A stretch of 39,815 nucleotides of DNA from an uncultured Prevotella sp. (GTDB lineage Bacteria; Bacteroidota; Bacteroidia; Bacteroidales; Bacteroidaceae): contig ONAJ01000026.1 of assembly GCA_900315775.1 (NCBI GenBank), forward strand, positions 1-39,815, in the 5' to 3' direction. The translations under genes were made by a program, and so were the position numbers. Below the pieces are notes generated by a model. That model did not search any database. It saw nothing but the letters and a program-made list of their open reading frames with translations, and had not been told where the DNA came from. Positions 1 through 8,345 of the stretch are shown here, one piece after another. How positions within the stretch are numbered: position 1 is the stretch's first letter; every line of letters begins with the position of its first letter.

Positions 1-1
1 T

Positions 2-61
2 AAAATCAAGTTAAAAGGAATGAGTCCGGTGAAATACCGAACGACGTTGTTTAGTACTTAA
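2..61 (+). pseudogene. 3' end of IS3-family transposase (partial at window edge)
   Basis: Only the last 19 codons and the TAA stop are in the window. They read KIKLKGMSPVKYRTTLFST, and the IKLKGMSPVKYRT stretch is the characteristic C-terminal end of the DDE integrase (OrfB) of IS3-family elements, especially the IS150 group. A match to an IS terminal repeat follows nine bases after the stop, which supports the call. The start and the catalytic DDE residues lie outside the window, so it cannot be said whether the gene is intact. It is listed as pseudogene only because it is incomplete here; it could equally be the tail of a functional transposase. Confidence 0.8.
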
Positions 62-69
62 ATGTTTAA

Positions 70-96
70 CCCGTCCAACTTCTTGGGGTCACTTCA
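70..96 (+). mobile_element. Terminal inverted repeat, right end of IS3/IS150-like element
   Basis: Read outward-in on the minus strand the segment begins TGAAGTGACCCCAAGAAG and continues TTGGACGGG, the TG...GACCCC...GTTGGACG layout of IS150-group termini. It lies just downstream of the transposase stop codon. The outer boundary at 96 is set by the terminal TG/CA dinucleotide. The left end and the target-site duplication are outside the window or unverifiable. Confidence 0.7.
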
Positions 97-112
97 CTTC
101 GCCACGAAGTGG

Positions 113-120
113 CAAAGTTA
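113..120 (-). promoter_or_regulatory. -7 box of a leftward promoter cut off by the IS end
   Basis: The minus strand reads TAACTTTG, the commonest Bacteroidetes -7 box. Transcription would run left and enter the IS end 10-17 bases later, so the gene it once served has probably been separated from it by the insertion. No TTTG -33 element is visible at the usual distance. Confidence 0.5.
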
Positions 121-172
121 CGAAAAAAAAAGAAAATAGAAAGGTAAAAGGTGAAAAGTGAAAAAAAAATTG

Positions 173-180
173 TACTTTTG
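173..180 (+). promoter_or_regulatory. -7 box in front of the DUF3822 gene
   Basis: TACTTTTG fits TAnnTTTG and ends seven bases before the ATG at 188. A transcript starting at the usual distance would begin at or next to the start codon and so have almost no leader. No clear -33 TTTG is seen. Confidence 0.5.
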
Positions 181-187
181 TCGCGGA

Positions 188-1003
188 ATGAATGCACAAA
201 TAATAAAAAAACAACCTCGCCTCACTATTCGTCTGACAAACGGAGGCTTGAGTTTCTCCGTTGTTGACCCAACAAAGGAGGAACAGATAAGCTATGAGCC
301 ATACGTTATGAAGAGCGGCATATCGCAGGCTGCAAACCTTCGCTCTGCGCTGAGTACCGCCGTTCTTACCAACGAGGACTACCAGCGGGCACAGGTCATT
401 GTTGACAGTCCTATGCTGCTGATACCTCTCGACGAGTATAATAACGACGAGAAGGATGAGCTATACCGACATAGCTATCCCCAGGACGACCAGACCATCC
501 CCACCATCGTGGAGAGTATGGTGCTACACCAGTTTAACACCGTCATCCTCTTCGCCATAAACCGCGACGTGAAGACAGTCATTGAGGACCACTTCAAGGA
601 CGTGCGCTACAGTCACGTGTGCGTTCCAGTGTGGCAGCACATGCATCACCGCTCGTTCACCGGACCGCGCCAGAAGCTGTACGCCTACTTCTTCGACGGA
701 CAAGTTAACGTGTTCAGCTTCCAACAGAACCATCTGCGTTTCGTAAATACGTTCGCTAACGCTAACGCGAATAATGCATCATTCTTCCTGTTGTATGTAT
801 GGAAACAACTGGGTATGGACCAGCAGCGCGACGAACTGCACCTGCTGGGAACGATACCTGAGAAGGAAGAGTTCGTTGAGGAACTGAAGAAATACCTCAA
901 GAACGTATATACCTTAAATCCCATAGCAGAGTATAACAGAGCTCCCATAACACAGATTGCAGGCATCCCCTACGACCTCGTAACACTGTATATCAGGAGC
1001 TAA
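188..1003 (+). CDS. DUF3822 family protein
   Basis: The product is 271 residues. It resembles the Bacteroidetes-specific DUF3822 family, whose biochemical role is unknown; recognition rests on the general sequence style, including LYAYFFDGQVNVFSF, a YVWKQLGMDQQRDELHL block near residues 202-220, and an acidic/helical end. There is no signal peptide or membrane segment, so it is cytoplasmic. An in-frame GTG at 158 would add ten residues, but those codons overlap the promoter -7 box at 173-180, so ATG 188 is preferred. It is followed after 19 bases by queD with its own AAGGAG site, so it may lead a short operon with queD, queE and the cardiolipin synthase. Nothing here ties it functionally to queuosine synthesis. 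Confidence 0.7.
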   Translation: MNAQIIKKQPRLTIRLTNGGLSFSVVDPTKEEQISYEPYVMKSGISQAANLRSALSTAVLTNEDYQRAQVIVDSPMLLIPLDEYNNDEKDELYRHSYPQDDQTIPTIVESMVLHQFNTVILFAINRDVKTVIEDHFKDVRYSHVCVPVWQHMHHRSFTGPRQKLYAYFFDGQVNVFSFQQNHLRFVNTFANANANNASFFLLYVWKQLGMDQQRDELHLLGTIPEKEEFVEELKKYLKNVYTLNPIAEYNRAPITQIAGIPYDLVTLYIRS

Positions 1004-1022
1004 AAAGATAAGGAGTTTCAAA

Positions 1023-1355
1023 ATGTACTACGTAAAAAAGACTATAGAAATATCAGCAGCCCACCAGTTGGAACTGGACTACGAGAGCAAGTGCCGACAG
1101 CTACACGGTCACAACTGGATGATAACGGTATGGTGCCGAGCTAAAGAGTTGAACGAGAACGGTATGGTGACCGACTTCACAGAGGTGAAACATCTCTTGA
1201 AGAATACGCTTGACCACAAGGTGCTCAATGACGTCCTGCCCTTTAACCCGACAGCGGAAAACATTGCACGCTGGGTGACGGAGCAGGTGCCTAACTGCTA
1301 CCGTGCTGAGGTGGAAGAGAGCCAAGGAAACATCGCCATCTATGAAAAAGATTAA
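1023..1355 (+). CDS. queD: 6-carboxy-5,6,7,8-tetrahydropterin synthase
   Basis: QueD converts 7,8-dihydroneopterin triphosphate to 6-carboxytetrahydropterin, the second step from GTP to preQ0 and queuosine. The 110-residue protein has the expected zinc ligands His14, His28 and His30 (AAHQLEL and LHGHNW motifs), the nucleophile Cys24 and the Asp64-His65 pair (LDHKVLND). Its length is normal for the short bacterial form. A good Shine-Dalgarno (AAGGAG) precedes the ATG, uncommon in this genome type. The end overlaps queE by 14 bases, so the two are translationally coupled. The other enzymes of the pathway (GTP cyclohydrolase I, QueC, QueF) are not in the window. Confidence 0.93.
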   Translation: MYYVKKTIEISAAHQLELDYESKCRQLHGHNWMITVWCRAKELNENGMVTDFTEVKHLLKNTLDHKVLNDVLPFNPTAENIARWVTEQVPNCYRAEVEESQGNIAIYEKD

Positions 1356-1911
1356 GGTAAACGAAATATTCTACTCCCTACAGGGAGAGGGCCGCAACAC
1401 AGGACGCGCTGCCGTATTCGTTCGTATGAGCGGATGCAACAGGAAATGTCCGTTCTGTGATACGGACTTTGAGAAGTTTACCGAAATGACGGAACAAGAC
1501 ATCGTCAACGAAGCGCGGAAATACCCTGCACGCTTTGTCGTACTTACGGGAGGAGAGCCTGGTCTGCAGGTTACAGACACCCTCATCAACCTACTCCACT
1601 CTGCCGACTTCACCGTAGCAATAGAGACGAACGGCTCTGTGGCACTACCCGACAATATCGACTGGGTTACAGTATCGCCGAAAGGTGGCGAGATAAAGGT
1701 AACACGGGCTGACGAGCTGAAGGTGGTCTTCGACGGCAAAGAGCCTACTGTTCCCCCACAATGTGTCGAGGCGCTGAAATACCTGCAGCCTATGGACACA
1801 GGAGACAAGGAGAAGAACGACGCCATCACCGCCCAATGTGTAGAGTACATAAAGAGCCATCCCGAGTGGCGGTTGTCGCTACAGACTCACAAACTCGCTA
1901 ATTTCCCATAA
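1342..1911 (+). CDS. queE: 7-carboxy-7-deazaguanine synthase (radical SAM)
   Basis: QueE uses S-adenosylmethionine and a 4Fe-4S cluster to contract 6-carboxytetrahydropterin to 7-carboxy-7-deazaguanine, the step after QueD. The 189-residue protein starts MKKIKVNEIFYSLQGEG, a typical QueE beginning. Cys32, Cys36 and Cys39 (CNRKCPFC) form the cluster-binding CxxxCxxC motif, and VVLTGGEPGLQ near residues 66-76 is the SAM-binding GGEP element. An upstream in-frame ATG at 1303 would add 13 residues out of queD-coding sequence with no family resemblance, so ATG 1342 is chosen. The gene overlaps queD by 14 bases and ends three bases before the next gene. Confidence 0.93.
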   Translation: MKKIKVNEIFYSLQGEGRNTGRAAVFVRMSGCNRKCPFCDTDFEKFTEMTEQDIVNEARKYPARFVVLTGGEPGLQVTDTLINLLHSADFTVAIETNGSVALPDNIDWVTVSPKGGEIKVTRADELKVVFDGKEPTVPPQCVEALKYLQPMDTGDKEKNDAITAQCVEYIKSHPEWRLSLQTHKLANFP

Positions 1912-1914
1912 ACT

Positions 1915-3309
1915 ATGACGCTGCTATTCTGGATTATAACACTGATATACGTGCTTATTGTCTTAGCAACGACAACTACCGTACTACTGGACAATCGCAC
2001 TCCTGCAAAAACAGCAGCATGGATATTGGTGCTTGTCTTCCTACCCGTCATAGGCATAATTCTTTATTTCTTCTTCGGACAGAACACCCGACGTGAACGA
2101 TATATCTCCGAGCACTCTACGGACATGCTCACAAAACGCTCACTGCTGGAGTTCACCGAACAGAAAAACCTCCATATCCCTGAAGAACAGGAGGTGCTCA
2201 TAAAACAGTTCGCCCTGCAGAACTGGGCACTGCCGTTTAAAAATAACGAGATAGAGGTGTTCACCGATGGCTACTCCTTCTTCGGGAAACTCCTGCATGA
2301 CATCCTCTCGGCAACGCAAAGCATACACATCGTAACATACATCTTTGAGGATGACTCCTTGGGAAATCTTATTGCCGACGCCCTCATAGACAAGGCAAAA
2401 CAGGGTGTCGAGGTAAGACTGATATACGACGATGTGGGCTCATGGAAGACAAAAAACGCTTTCTGGGAGCGAATGAGGAATGCTGGTATCGAGGTTCACG
2501 GATTCATGCCGGTAAGATTCCCCTCGTTTACCAGCAAAATAAACTACCGCAACCACCGCAAGATAATTGTTATAGACGGAAAGGTGGCGTATATCGGAGG
2601 AATGAACATCGCCAAACGCTATATCTCCTGGCGCGACACACACATGAGGATACAGGGAGGCGCTGTGTTCGGTGCACAACGGGCATTCTTCATTGACTGG
2701 TATTTCGTTGACGGCACACTGATAACGAACCGAAAATACTACCCCGTACACAAGGACAACATCGAGAACAACTGTGTAATACAGGTTGTCACTTGTTCGC
2801 CAATATCTCCTTGGACAGACATCATGCAGGGATATGTCAGAATACTTCTGCAGTCGCGCAAGTACGTCTATATGGAGACACCATACTTCATCCCTACCGA
2901 CGCTATAATGTTCGCTATGCAGACAGCGGCTTCGGCAGGAGTCGATGTGCGACTGATGATTCCGTCGAAGGGCGATGCACGTTTCGTACAGTGGGCAAGC
3001 ACCTCTTACGCCCTGCAGGCTAAAGAGGCTGGAATAACGGTGTATCTCTACGACGGGGAGTTTAACCACACGAAGCTCCTTGTTGCCGACGATAAGCTGT
3101 GCTCCTGTGGGTCGGCGAATATCGACTTCCGCTCTTTTGAGAACAACTTCGAAGCTAACGCTTTCATCTACGACGAGGACTTTGCCCTGCGAATGAAGTC
3201 TATCTTCAACGAAGATGTCGAACACTGTAGGGTGCTCGACATCTCTTCACGTCCCTTCTTCAAACGTCTCAGGGACTCTGTTGTCCGGCTCTTGGCGCCG
3301 TTATTATAA
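1915..3309 (+). CDS. cls: Cardiolipin synthase (phospholipase D superfamily)
   Basis: The enzyme condenses two phosphatidylglycerol molecules to cardiolipin and glycerol at the inner membrane. The 464-residue protein has two N-terminal membrane helices (about residues 1-25 and 34-55) and two phospholipase-D HxKxxxxD motifs: His214-Lys216-Asp221 in NHRKIIVIDG and His385-Lys387-Asp392 in NHTKLLVADD. GGMNIA and GSANIDFRS follow the two motifs as in bacterial Cls. It begins three bases after queE, so it is probably co-transcribed, although the functions are unrelated. It converges on the acyl-CoA dehydrogenase gene, and the two ORFs overlap by six bases, leaving no room for a terminator between them. 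Confidence 0.92.
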   Translation: MTLLFWIITLIYVLIVLATTTTVLLDNRTPAKTAAWILVLVFLPVIGIILYFFFGQNTRRERYISEHSTDMLTKRSLLEFTEQKNLHIPEEQEVLIKQFALQNWALPFKNNEIEVFTDGYSFFGKLLHDILSATQSIHIVTYIFEDDSLGNLIADALIDKAKQGVEVRLIYDDVGSWKTKNAFWERMRNAGIEVHGFMPVRFPSFTSKINYRNHRKIIVIDGKVAYIGGMNIAKRYISWRDTHMRIQGGAVFGAQRAFFIDWYFVDGTLITNRKYYPVHKDNIENNCVIQVVTCSPISPWTDIMQGYVRILLQSRKYVYMETPYFIPTDAIMFAMQTAASAGVDVRLMIPSKGDARFVQWASTSYALQAKEAGITVYLYDGEFNHTKLLVADDKLCSCGSANIDFRSFENNFEANAFIYDEDFALRMKSIFNEDVEHCRVLDISSRPFFKRLRDSVVRLLAPLL

Positions 3310-5010
3310 AGCCTTGAAACTCTCCAAGTCTTCTACCTTGAAGTTCTTGATGTAAGCCGCCTTGCCACATACATCTTCCTCTGTCATGCGAACATATACG
3401 TTTGCCGACTTCTCGAAGAGCTCAGGAGCCTGTGCTGCATCGCGGACGATAAGCAGCGACATAACTATCTCGGCTGTCATGTCGTACAGACGACGTGCCA
3501 GGAAGTCGTGAGCATCCTGATTATCGAGTGCCTTGACATTAGCAAGTGCCTCCTCATAAACAGGGATGAGCTTCTCAATACGAGCCTTAAGGGCTGCATC
3601 AGCTCCTGCAGGCAGAGCTGCCAGCATATCCTTTATGTTTGCAAGCATAGTGCCGTTAGTGATGTAACGTATTGCTGCAACTACCTGAAGCTGTGTGGTA
3701 CCTTCGTAGATAGAGAAGATACGAGCATCGCGGAACAGACGCTGACTCTTGTACTCCATAATGAAGCCAGAACCTCCGTGGATAGAGATAGCATCGTAGG
3801 CATTCTGGTTAGCGTACTCTGAGTTCATACCCTTAGCAAGCGGTGTGAAGGCATCAGCGAGGCGCTGGTACTTCTTAAGCTCCTGCTTCTCCTCTGGCTC
3901 TAACTTGCGGTCGCGCTCTATGTCCTCAAGACACTTATATACATCCACATAACAAGCTGTTTCGTACAACAGTGAACGACCGGCATCCAGCTTCGCCTTC
4001 ATGCGTGAGAGCATATCATATACTGCGGGGAAGTTGATAATCTTCTCACCGAACTGTGCACGTTCCTTAGCGTATGCGAGTCCTTCGTTATATGCTTCCT
4101 GTTCAACACCAACACTCTGTGCTGCGATACCCAGACGGGCACCGTTCATCAGTGCCATAACGTACTTGATAAGTCCCAGACGCGTGCTGCCGCAGAGCTC
4201 TGCCTTGGCATTCTTATAGGTAAGCTCACAGGTTGGGCTACCATGAATACCAAGCTTGTGCTCTATGTGACGTACATTAACACCTCCCTGACGCTTGTCA
4301 TAGATGAACATTGAAAGACCACGACCGTCGGTAGTGCCTTCCTCTGAACGTGCCAGCACGAGGTGGATGTCGCTGTCACCATTGGTAATGAAACGCTTAA
4401 CACCGTTAAGGCGCCAGCAGTTCTCCTTCTCGTCGAAGGTGGCCTTCAGCATCACGCGCTGCAGGTCAGAACCGGCATCGGGCTCAGTAAGGTCCATTGA
4501 CATTCCCTCACCAGCACAGACGCGGGGGATGTACTTCTGGCGCTGCTCCTCAGAACCGAACTCGTAAAGAGTATCGATACAGCTCTGCAGACTCCAGATG
4601 TTCTGGAAACCAGCATCAGCAGCCGAAATCATCTCACTCAGCATAGAGAACACTGCGTTAGGCAGATTCAGACCGCCGTAACGACGGGGCATTGACACAC
4701 CCCACAAGCCAGCCTTACGGGTGGCATCGAGGTTCTCGTAGGTCTTAGAGGCGTAAATCATACGACCGTTCTCGAGGTGTGGACCTTCCAAGTCAACAGC
4801 CTCAGAGTTTGGCTCGATGATGTTGGCTGCCACGTCGCCGGTGATATCGAGAATCTGCTTGTAGTTCTCGATGGCATCGCCCAGGTCAACGGGAGCGTAG
4901 TCATATTTCTTGGCATCTTCAAAGTTGCGCTCCTTGAGCTCAACGATGCGCTTCATCAGAGGATGGTTCAAATAGAATCCAATCTCTGGGTGATCACTAT
5001 AATAATTCAT
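3304..5010 (-). CDS. Acyl-CoA dehydrogenase with C-terminal extension
   Basis: A flavoprotein that oxidises an acyl-CoA to the trans-2-enoyl-CoA and passes electrons to the electron-transfer flavoprotein encoded just upstream. The 568-residue protein has an N-terminal helical domain, the MSMDLTEPDAGSDL flavin/substrate segment, the FITNGDSD loop, and the C-terminal helical domain with IYEGTTQLQ, whose Glu is the usual catalytic base. About 120 further residues follow, as in the long acyl-CoA dehydrogenase subfamily with an extra C-terminal domain. Chain-length specificity cannot be read from the sequence. It is the last gene of etfB-etfA-acd. The 100-base spacer from etfA carries strong C/G-run hairpins that may lower its expression relative to etfAB. 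Confidence 0.9.
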   Translation of the reverse strand: MNYYSDHPEIGFYLNHPLMKRIVELKERNFEDAKKYDYAPVDLGDAIENYKQILDITGDVAANIIEPNSEAVDLEGPHLENGRMIYASKTYENLDATRKAGLWGVSMPRRYGGLNLPNAVFSMLSEMISAADAGFQNIWSLQSCIDTLYEFGSEEQRQKYIPRVCAGEGMSMDLTEPDAGSDLQRVMLKATFDEKENCWRLNGVKRFITNGDSDIHLVLARSEEGTTDGRGLSMFIYDKRQGGVNVRHIEHKLGIHGSPTCELTYKNAKAELCGSTRLGLIKYVMALMNGARLGIAAQSVGVEQEAYNEGLAYAKERAQFGEKIINFPAVYDMLSRMKAKLDAGRSLLYETACYVDVYKCLEDIERDRKLEPEEKQELKKYQRLADAFTPLAKGMNSEYANQNAYDAISIHGGSGFIMEYKSQRLFRDARIFSIYEGTTQLQVVAAIRYITNGTMLANIKDMLAALPAGADAALKARIEKLIPVYEEALANVKALDNQDAHDFLARRLYDMTAEIVMSLLIVRDAAQAPELFEKSANVYVRMTEEDVCGKAAYIKNFKVEDLESFKAL

Positions 5011-5019
5011 GTTATTAAA

Positions 5020-5110
5020 ACCCCCCTCTTATCCCCCGAAGGGGGAAGACCAAATAGGGGCTTGGGTCTTGGTTAATCTATCATCCCCCCTCGGGGGGAT
5101 TGTAGGGGGG
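5020..5110. repeat. C6/G6 hairpin repeat between etfA and the acyl-CoA dehydrogenase
   Basis: Two tight hairpins are visible: TCCCCC-GAA-GGGGGA at 5032-5046 and ATCCCCCC-TC-GGGGGGAT at 5083-5100. Flanking C6 (5021-5026) and G6 (5105-5110) runs can pair around them. A related CCCCTCC/GGAGGGG hairpin occurs at 39443-39460. The type resembles dispersed hairpin repeats I recall from Prevotella intergenic regions. Here it sits inside an operon. Confidence 0.75.
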
Positions 5111-6136
5111 TCACTTACTATTCTGCTTGTAGTACTTTATCAGCTTTGGTACAACCTCTTCCACAGTACCAACAATCACGTAGTCAGCAATCTTGTTGAT
5201 TGGTGCATCGGGGTCGCTGTTAATGCTGATGATAATACCTGAGTCCTGCATACCAGCGATGTGCTGAATCTGACCAGAGATACCGCAGGCGATATACACC
5301 TTCGGATGAACGGTAACACCTGTCTGACCAATCTGACGGTCGTGATCAAGCCAGCCTGCATCCACAGCAGCACGGCTACCACCAACCTCACCATGAAGCA
5401 CCTTGGCGAGCTGGAACAGGGCATCGAAGTTTTCCTTCGATCCTACACCGTAGCCACCGGCAACAACGATAGGCGCACCCTTCAGGTTATGCTTTGCAGC
5501 CTGTACCTCGTGAGTCAGAACCTTCACCACGAAAGCTTCGGGACTGACATACTTGCTTACCTCAGGATATACAACTTCATTTTTTGCCTTACCATCATAA
5601 ACAGCCTTCTGCATCACACCGCTACGTACTGTAGCCATCTGTGGACGATGGTCGGGGTTTACGATGGTTGCCACGATATTACCACCGAAGGCAGGACGAA
5701 TCTGATAGAGCAGGTTCTCATAAACCTTACCCTCTTTCTTGTCATCGTAAGGACCTATCTCCAACTCTGTACAGTCGGCAGTAAGACCACTGGTCAGTGA
5801 TGATGACACACGTGGACCTAAGTCGCGACCGATGACGGTAGCACCCATCAGACATATCTGTGGCTGCTCCTCCTTGAAGAGATTTACCATGATGTCTGTA
5901 TGAGGAGCCGAGGTGTATGGGAACAGACCGTCGCCGTCGAAGACGAACAGTTTGTCAACACCATAAGGCAGAATCTGATCCTCTACCTTACCCTTGATAC
6001 CGGTACCGGCAACAACAGCGTGTAACTCCACGCCTAACTCATTGGCGAGCTTACGACCCTTGGTCAGCAGCTCCTGAGATACTTCCTGTACCTGAGTACC
6101 TTCTATCTCGCAATATACAAATACGTTGTTAGCCAT
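5111..6136 (-). CDS. etfA: Electron transfer flavoprotein, alpha subunit
   Basis: EtfA carries the FAD that accepts electrons from acyl-CoA dehydrogenases. The 341-residue protein has the N-terminal alpha/beta nucleotide-binding-like domain and the diagnostic C-terminal FAD-binding region at about residues 225-325, with GGSRAAVDAGW, IGQTGVTVHPKVYIACGISGQIQHIAGM and INSDPDAPINKIADY. The gene starts six bases downstream of the etfB stop, and the acyl-CoA dehydrogenase follows, so the three form one functional unit. Nothing in the sequence points to an electron-bifurcating type; the ultimate acceptor is not encoded here. Confidence 0.94.
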   Translation of the reverse strand: MANNVFVYCEIEGTQVQEVSQELLTKGRKLANELGVELHAVVAGTGIKGKVEDQILPYGVDKLFVFDGDGLFPYTSAPHTDIMVNLFKEEQPQICLMGATVIGRDLGPRVSSSLTSGLTADCTELEIGPYDDKKEGKVYENLLYQIRPAFGGNIVATIVNPDHRPQMATVRSGVMQKAVYDGKAKNEVVYPEVSKYVSPEAFVVKVLTHEVQAAKHNLKGAPIVVAGGYGVGSKENFDALFQLAKVLHGEVGGSRAAVDAGWLDHDRQIGQTGVTVHPKVYIACGISGQIQHIAGMQDSGIIISINSDPDAPINKIADYVIVGTVEEVVPKLIKYYKQNSK

Positions 6137-6142
6137 ATCTTG

Positions 6143-7015
6143 TTATCCAATAATCTTTTCTTCCAACAATTCTTTGATCATTCCCTCTACATCAGCATCA
6201 GAAGCCGTCAAAGTTTTCGACTCCTTAGCCTGGAAGACGATGTTCTTCACTGCCTTCACCTTTGTTGGCGAGCCTGCCAAACCACACTGCGACGCATCAC
6301 CGTCAACGTCGGCAACGCTCCACTGGTTCAGCGTCAAGTAAGGCCTCTCCTCATAAAGTTTATCGTAAGGAGTGCCTTCGGCAGGCCTCTCCATAGGACA
6401 GGTTGCTCTCTTGTATTTCATCACCAACTTAGCGTTCTGAGGACGACAGGGTGCCGCACTTCCGTTAACTGTTATTACTACTGGCAGCGGAGCCTCAACT
6501 GTCTCCACACCGCCGTCGATGACACGTTTAATGGTTACCTTACCATCCTTGACGTTCATAACCTCTTCAGCGTATGTCACCTGGTTAAGACCCAACTTCT
6601 GAGCCACCTGAGGACCTACCTGAGCAGTATCACCGTCGATAGCCTGACGACCACCAATTACGATATCCACATCACCAATCTTCTTTATCGCTGTCGCCAA
6701 AGCATAACTTGTCGCCAACGTATCGGCACCGGCAAACAGCCTATCTGTCAACAACCATCCTGTGTCAGCACCACGGTAAAGTCCCTGACGGATAATCTCG
6801 CCTGCTCGGGGAGGACCCATAGTAAGGATACCTACTGTAGAACCAGGATACTGCTCTTTCAGGCGCAATGCCTGCTCCAGTGCATTAAGATCTTCTGGGT
6901 TGAAAATTGCAGGCAAGGCAGCTCTATTCACCGTTCCTTCGGCTGTCATAGCATCCTTTCCCACATTTCGTGTGTCTGGTACTTGCTTTGCAAGCACAAC
7001 AATTTTTAAAGCCAT
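6143..7015 (-). CDS. etfB: Electron transfer flavoprotein, beta subunit
   Basis: EtfB pairs with EtfA and normally binds AMP or a second flavin. The 290-residue protein begins MALKIVVLAKQVPDT, the hallmark EtfB start, and carries GGRQAIDGDTAQVGPQVAQKL near residues 120-140, the signature for adenine-nucleotide contact and subunit interaction. It is the first gene of the operon, with a promoter at 7057-7088 and a leader of about 35 bases. An open frame of 289 codons on the opposite strand (6140-7009) is a shadow of this gene. Confidence 0.94.
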   Translation of the reverse strand: MALKIVVLAKQVPDTRNVGKDAMTAEGTVNRAALPAIFNPEDLNALEQALRLKEQYPGSTVGILTMGPPRAGEIIRQGLYRGADTGWLLTDRLFAGADTLATSYALATAIKKIGDVDIVIGGRQAIDGDTAQVGPQVAQKLGLNQVTYAEEVMNVKDGKVTIKRVIDGGVETVEAPLPVVITVNGSAAPCRPQNAKLVMKYKRATCPMERPAEGTPYDKLYEERPYLTLNQWSVADVDGDASQCGLAGSPTKVKAVKNIVFQAKESKTLTASDADVEGMIKELLEEKIIG

Positions 7016-7056
7016 AAAATATTATTTATAAATAATGTATTTACTGAATTCGGTTG

Positions 7057-7088
7057 CAAAGGTACATCTTTTTTACCAAGCGTACAAA
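7057..7088 (-). promoter_or_regulatory. Promoter of etfB-etfA-acd
   Basis: On the minus strand, TTTG (7088-7085) is followed after 20 bases by TACCTTTG (7064-7057). This matches the Bacteroidetes TTTG-N19/20-TAnnTTTG consensus in both boxes and spacing. It is one of the two best-formed promoters in the window. Confidence 0.75.
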
Positions 7089-7106
7089 TAAATTGCACAA
7101 AATAAG

Positions 7107-8345
7107 TCAAAATGTGCCACCTTTTAGCAAGACGTTTCTTATTATCGGTGTAGTATATGCGTAAGGAATGAAGTTTATTGACGGTATAGGTTCCGTTATG
7201 ATTAAGTTAGCATATTTCCCTTTCTCTATTGTCCCGCAGACATCGCTGAGTCCCATAGCATAGGCTCCGTTTATCGTTGCCGCATTGATAGCCTCTGCGG
7301 GCATGAGACGTTGTTTTATACATGCCAGCGAGACGACGAACTTCATGTCGCCCGAGGGTGTAGAGCCGGGATTATAGTCGGAGGCGATAGCGACGGGCAG
7401 TCCTTCGTCAATCATCCGTCGTGCAGGGGCATAGGACATATTCAGGAAGAACGACGTTCCAGGCAGTGTTGTGGGCATAGTATCGGAATGCTTCAAGAGT
7501 TCTATGTCTTCGTTTGTCATACTCTCCAGATGATCTACCGAAAGGGCGTTATTCTTCACCGCCACCTCAACACCACCGGAGTCTGCCAACTCCTGTCCAT
7601 GAATCTTTCCCCTCATACCGTACTCTACCCCAGCCTTTAGAATACGGTCGGTCTCCTCAGGAGTGAAGAACCCTTTGTCGCAGAACACGTCGATGTAGTC
7701 GGCAAGTCCTTGGCGTGCCACCTCTGGAATCATCTCTTTTACAACAAGGTCAACATACTCCTTTTGTCTGCCTACGTATTCACGTCCTACTGCATGTGCA
7801 CCGAGGAAGGTTGCCACTATTGGAATAGGCACCGTATTACGGATGCGTCGTATTACCCTAAGCATCTTCAGTTCATCCTCGGTTTTCAGTCCATAGCCAC
7901 TTTTTATCTCGAGTGCTCCCGTTCCCTTCTTCATCACTTCGTGAACACGTTTCAGGGACTTTTCGAAGAGTTCGTCCTCGCTCATCTCGTGGAGTCGGTC
8001 TGCGGAGTTAAGTATTCCCCCTCCACGCTTCGCTATCTCTGCGTACGACAGCCCTCTTATCTTATCTACGAACTCCTCTTCCCTACTGCCGGCATTAACT
8101 ATGTGTGTATGACTATCGCAGAATGCTGGTATCACGCAACCTCCGCAGGCATCCATTCTGGAATCTGCAACGACATCGCCAAGTGTTGCCATTTCGCCAT
8201 AGTCCTTTATCAGACCATCTTCAATCAACAGCCAGGCATCGTGTAATGCATCCAAGGTCTTCATCTCTTCTCCTCGGAGCACCTTGTACCCCTTGAGGTT
8301 CAGACCTGCGAGTTCTTTGATATTATAGATAAGCAGGGAGTTCAT
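7107..8345 (-). CDS. hutI: Imidazolonepropionase
   Basis: HutI hydrolyses 4-imidazolone-5-propionate to N-formimino-L-glutamate, the third step of histidine degradation. The 412-residue amidohydrolase has His79 and His81 (DSHTHIVNAGSREEEF), further zinc/substrate elements GAHAVG, HGQE and DHLE, and the SDYNPGSTPS segment with the conserved Asp. Its length is normal. The ATG overlaps the hutH TGA as ATGA (8342-8345), implying translational coupling. It is the last gene of the hut operon, and the etf promoter lies just downstream. Confidence 0.95.
   Translation of the reverse strand: MNSLLIYNIKELAGLNLKGYKVLRGEEMKTLDALHDAWLLIEDGLIKDYGEMATLGDVVADSRMDACGGCVIPAFCDSHTHIVNAGSREEEFVDKIRGLSYAEIAKRGGGILNSADRLHEMSEDELFEKSLKRVHEVMKKGTGALEIKSGYGLKTEDELKMLRVIRRIRNTVPIPIVATFLGAHAVGREYVGRQKEYVDLVVKEMIPEVARQGLADYIDVFCDKGFFTPEETDRILKAGVEYGMRGKIHGQELADSGGVEVAVKNNALSVDHLESMTNEDIELLKHSDTMPTTLPGTSFFLNMSYAPARRMIDEGLPVAIASDYNPGSTPSGDMKFVVSLACIKQRLMPAEAINAATINGAYAMGLSDVCGTIEKGKYANLIITEPIPSINFIPYAYTTPIIRNVLLKGGTF

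Noticed and set aside
158-187. GTG start ten codons upstream of the DUF3822 ATG
   Set aside because: The added codons contain the promoter -7 box at 173-180, so they would not be transcribed.
1-187. preQ1 riboswitch ahead of the queD/queE genes
   Set aside because: The upstream sequence is explained by the IS end and a promoter; no preQ1 aptamer core was recognised and the leader appears to be nearly absent.
2440-3225. Open frame of 261 codons antisense to the cardiolipin synthase
   Set aside because: Shadow of the codon bias of the sense gene; no promoter or motif supports it.
6140-7009. Open frame of 289 codons antisense to etfB
   Set aside because: It covers etfB almost exactly, shows low-complexity Cys/His/Ser-rich translation and no family resemblance, and etfB is unambiguous.
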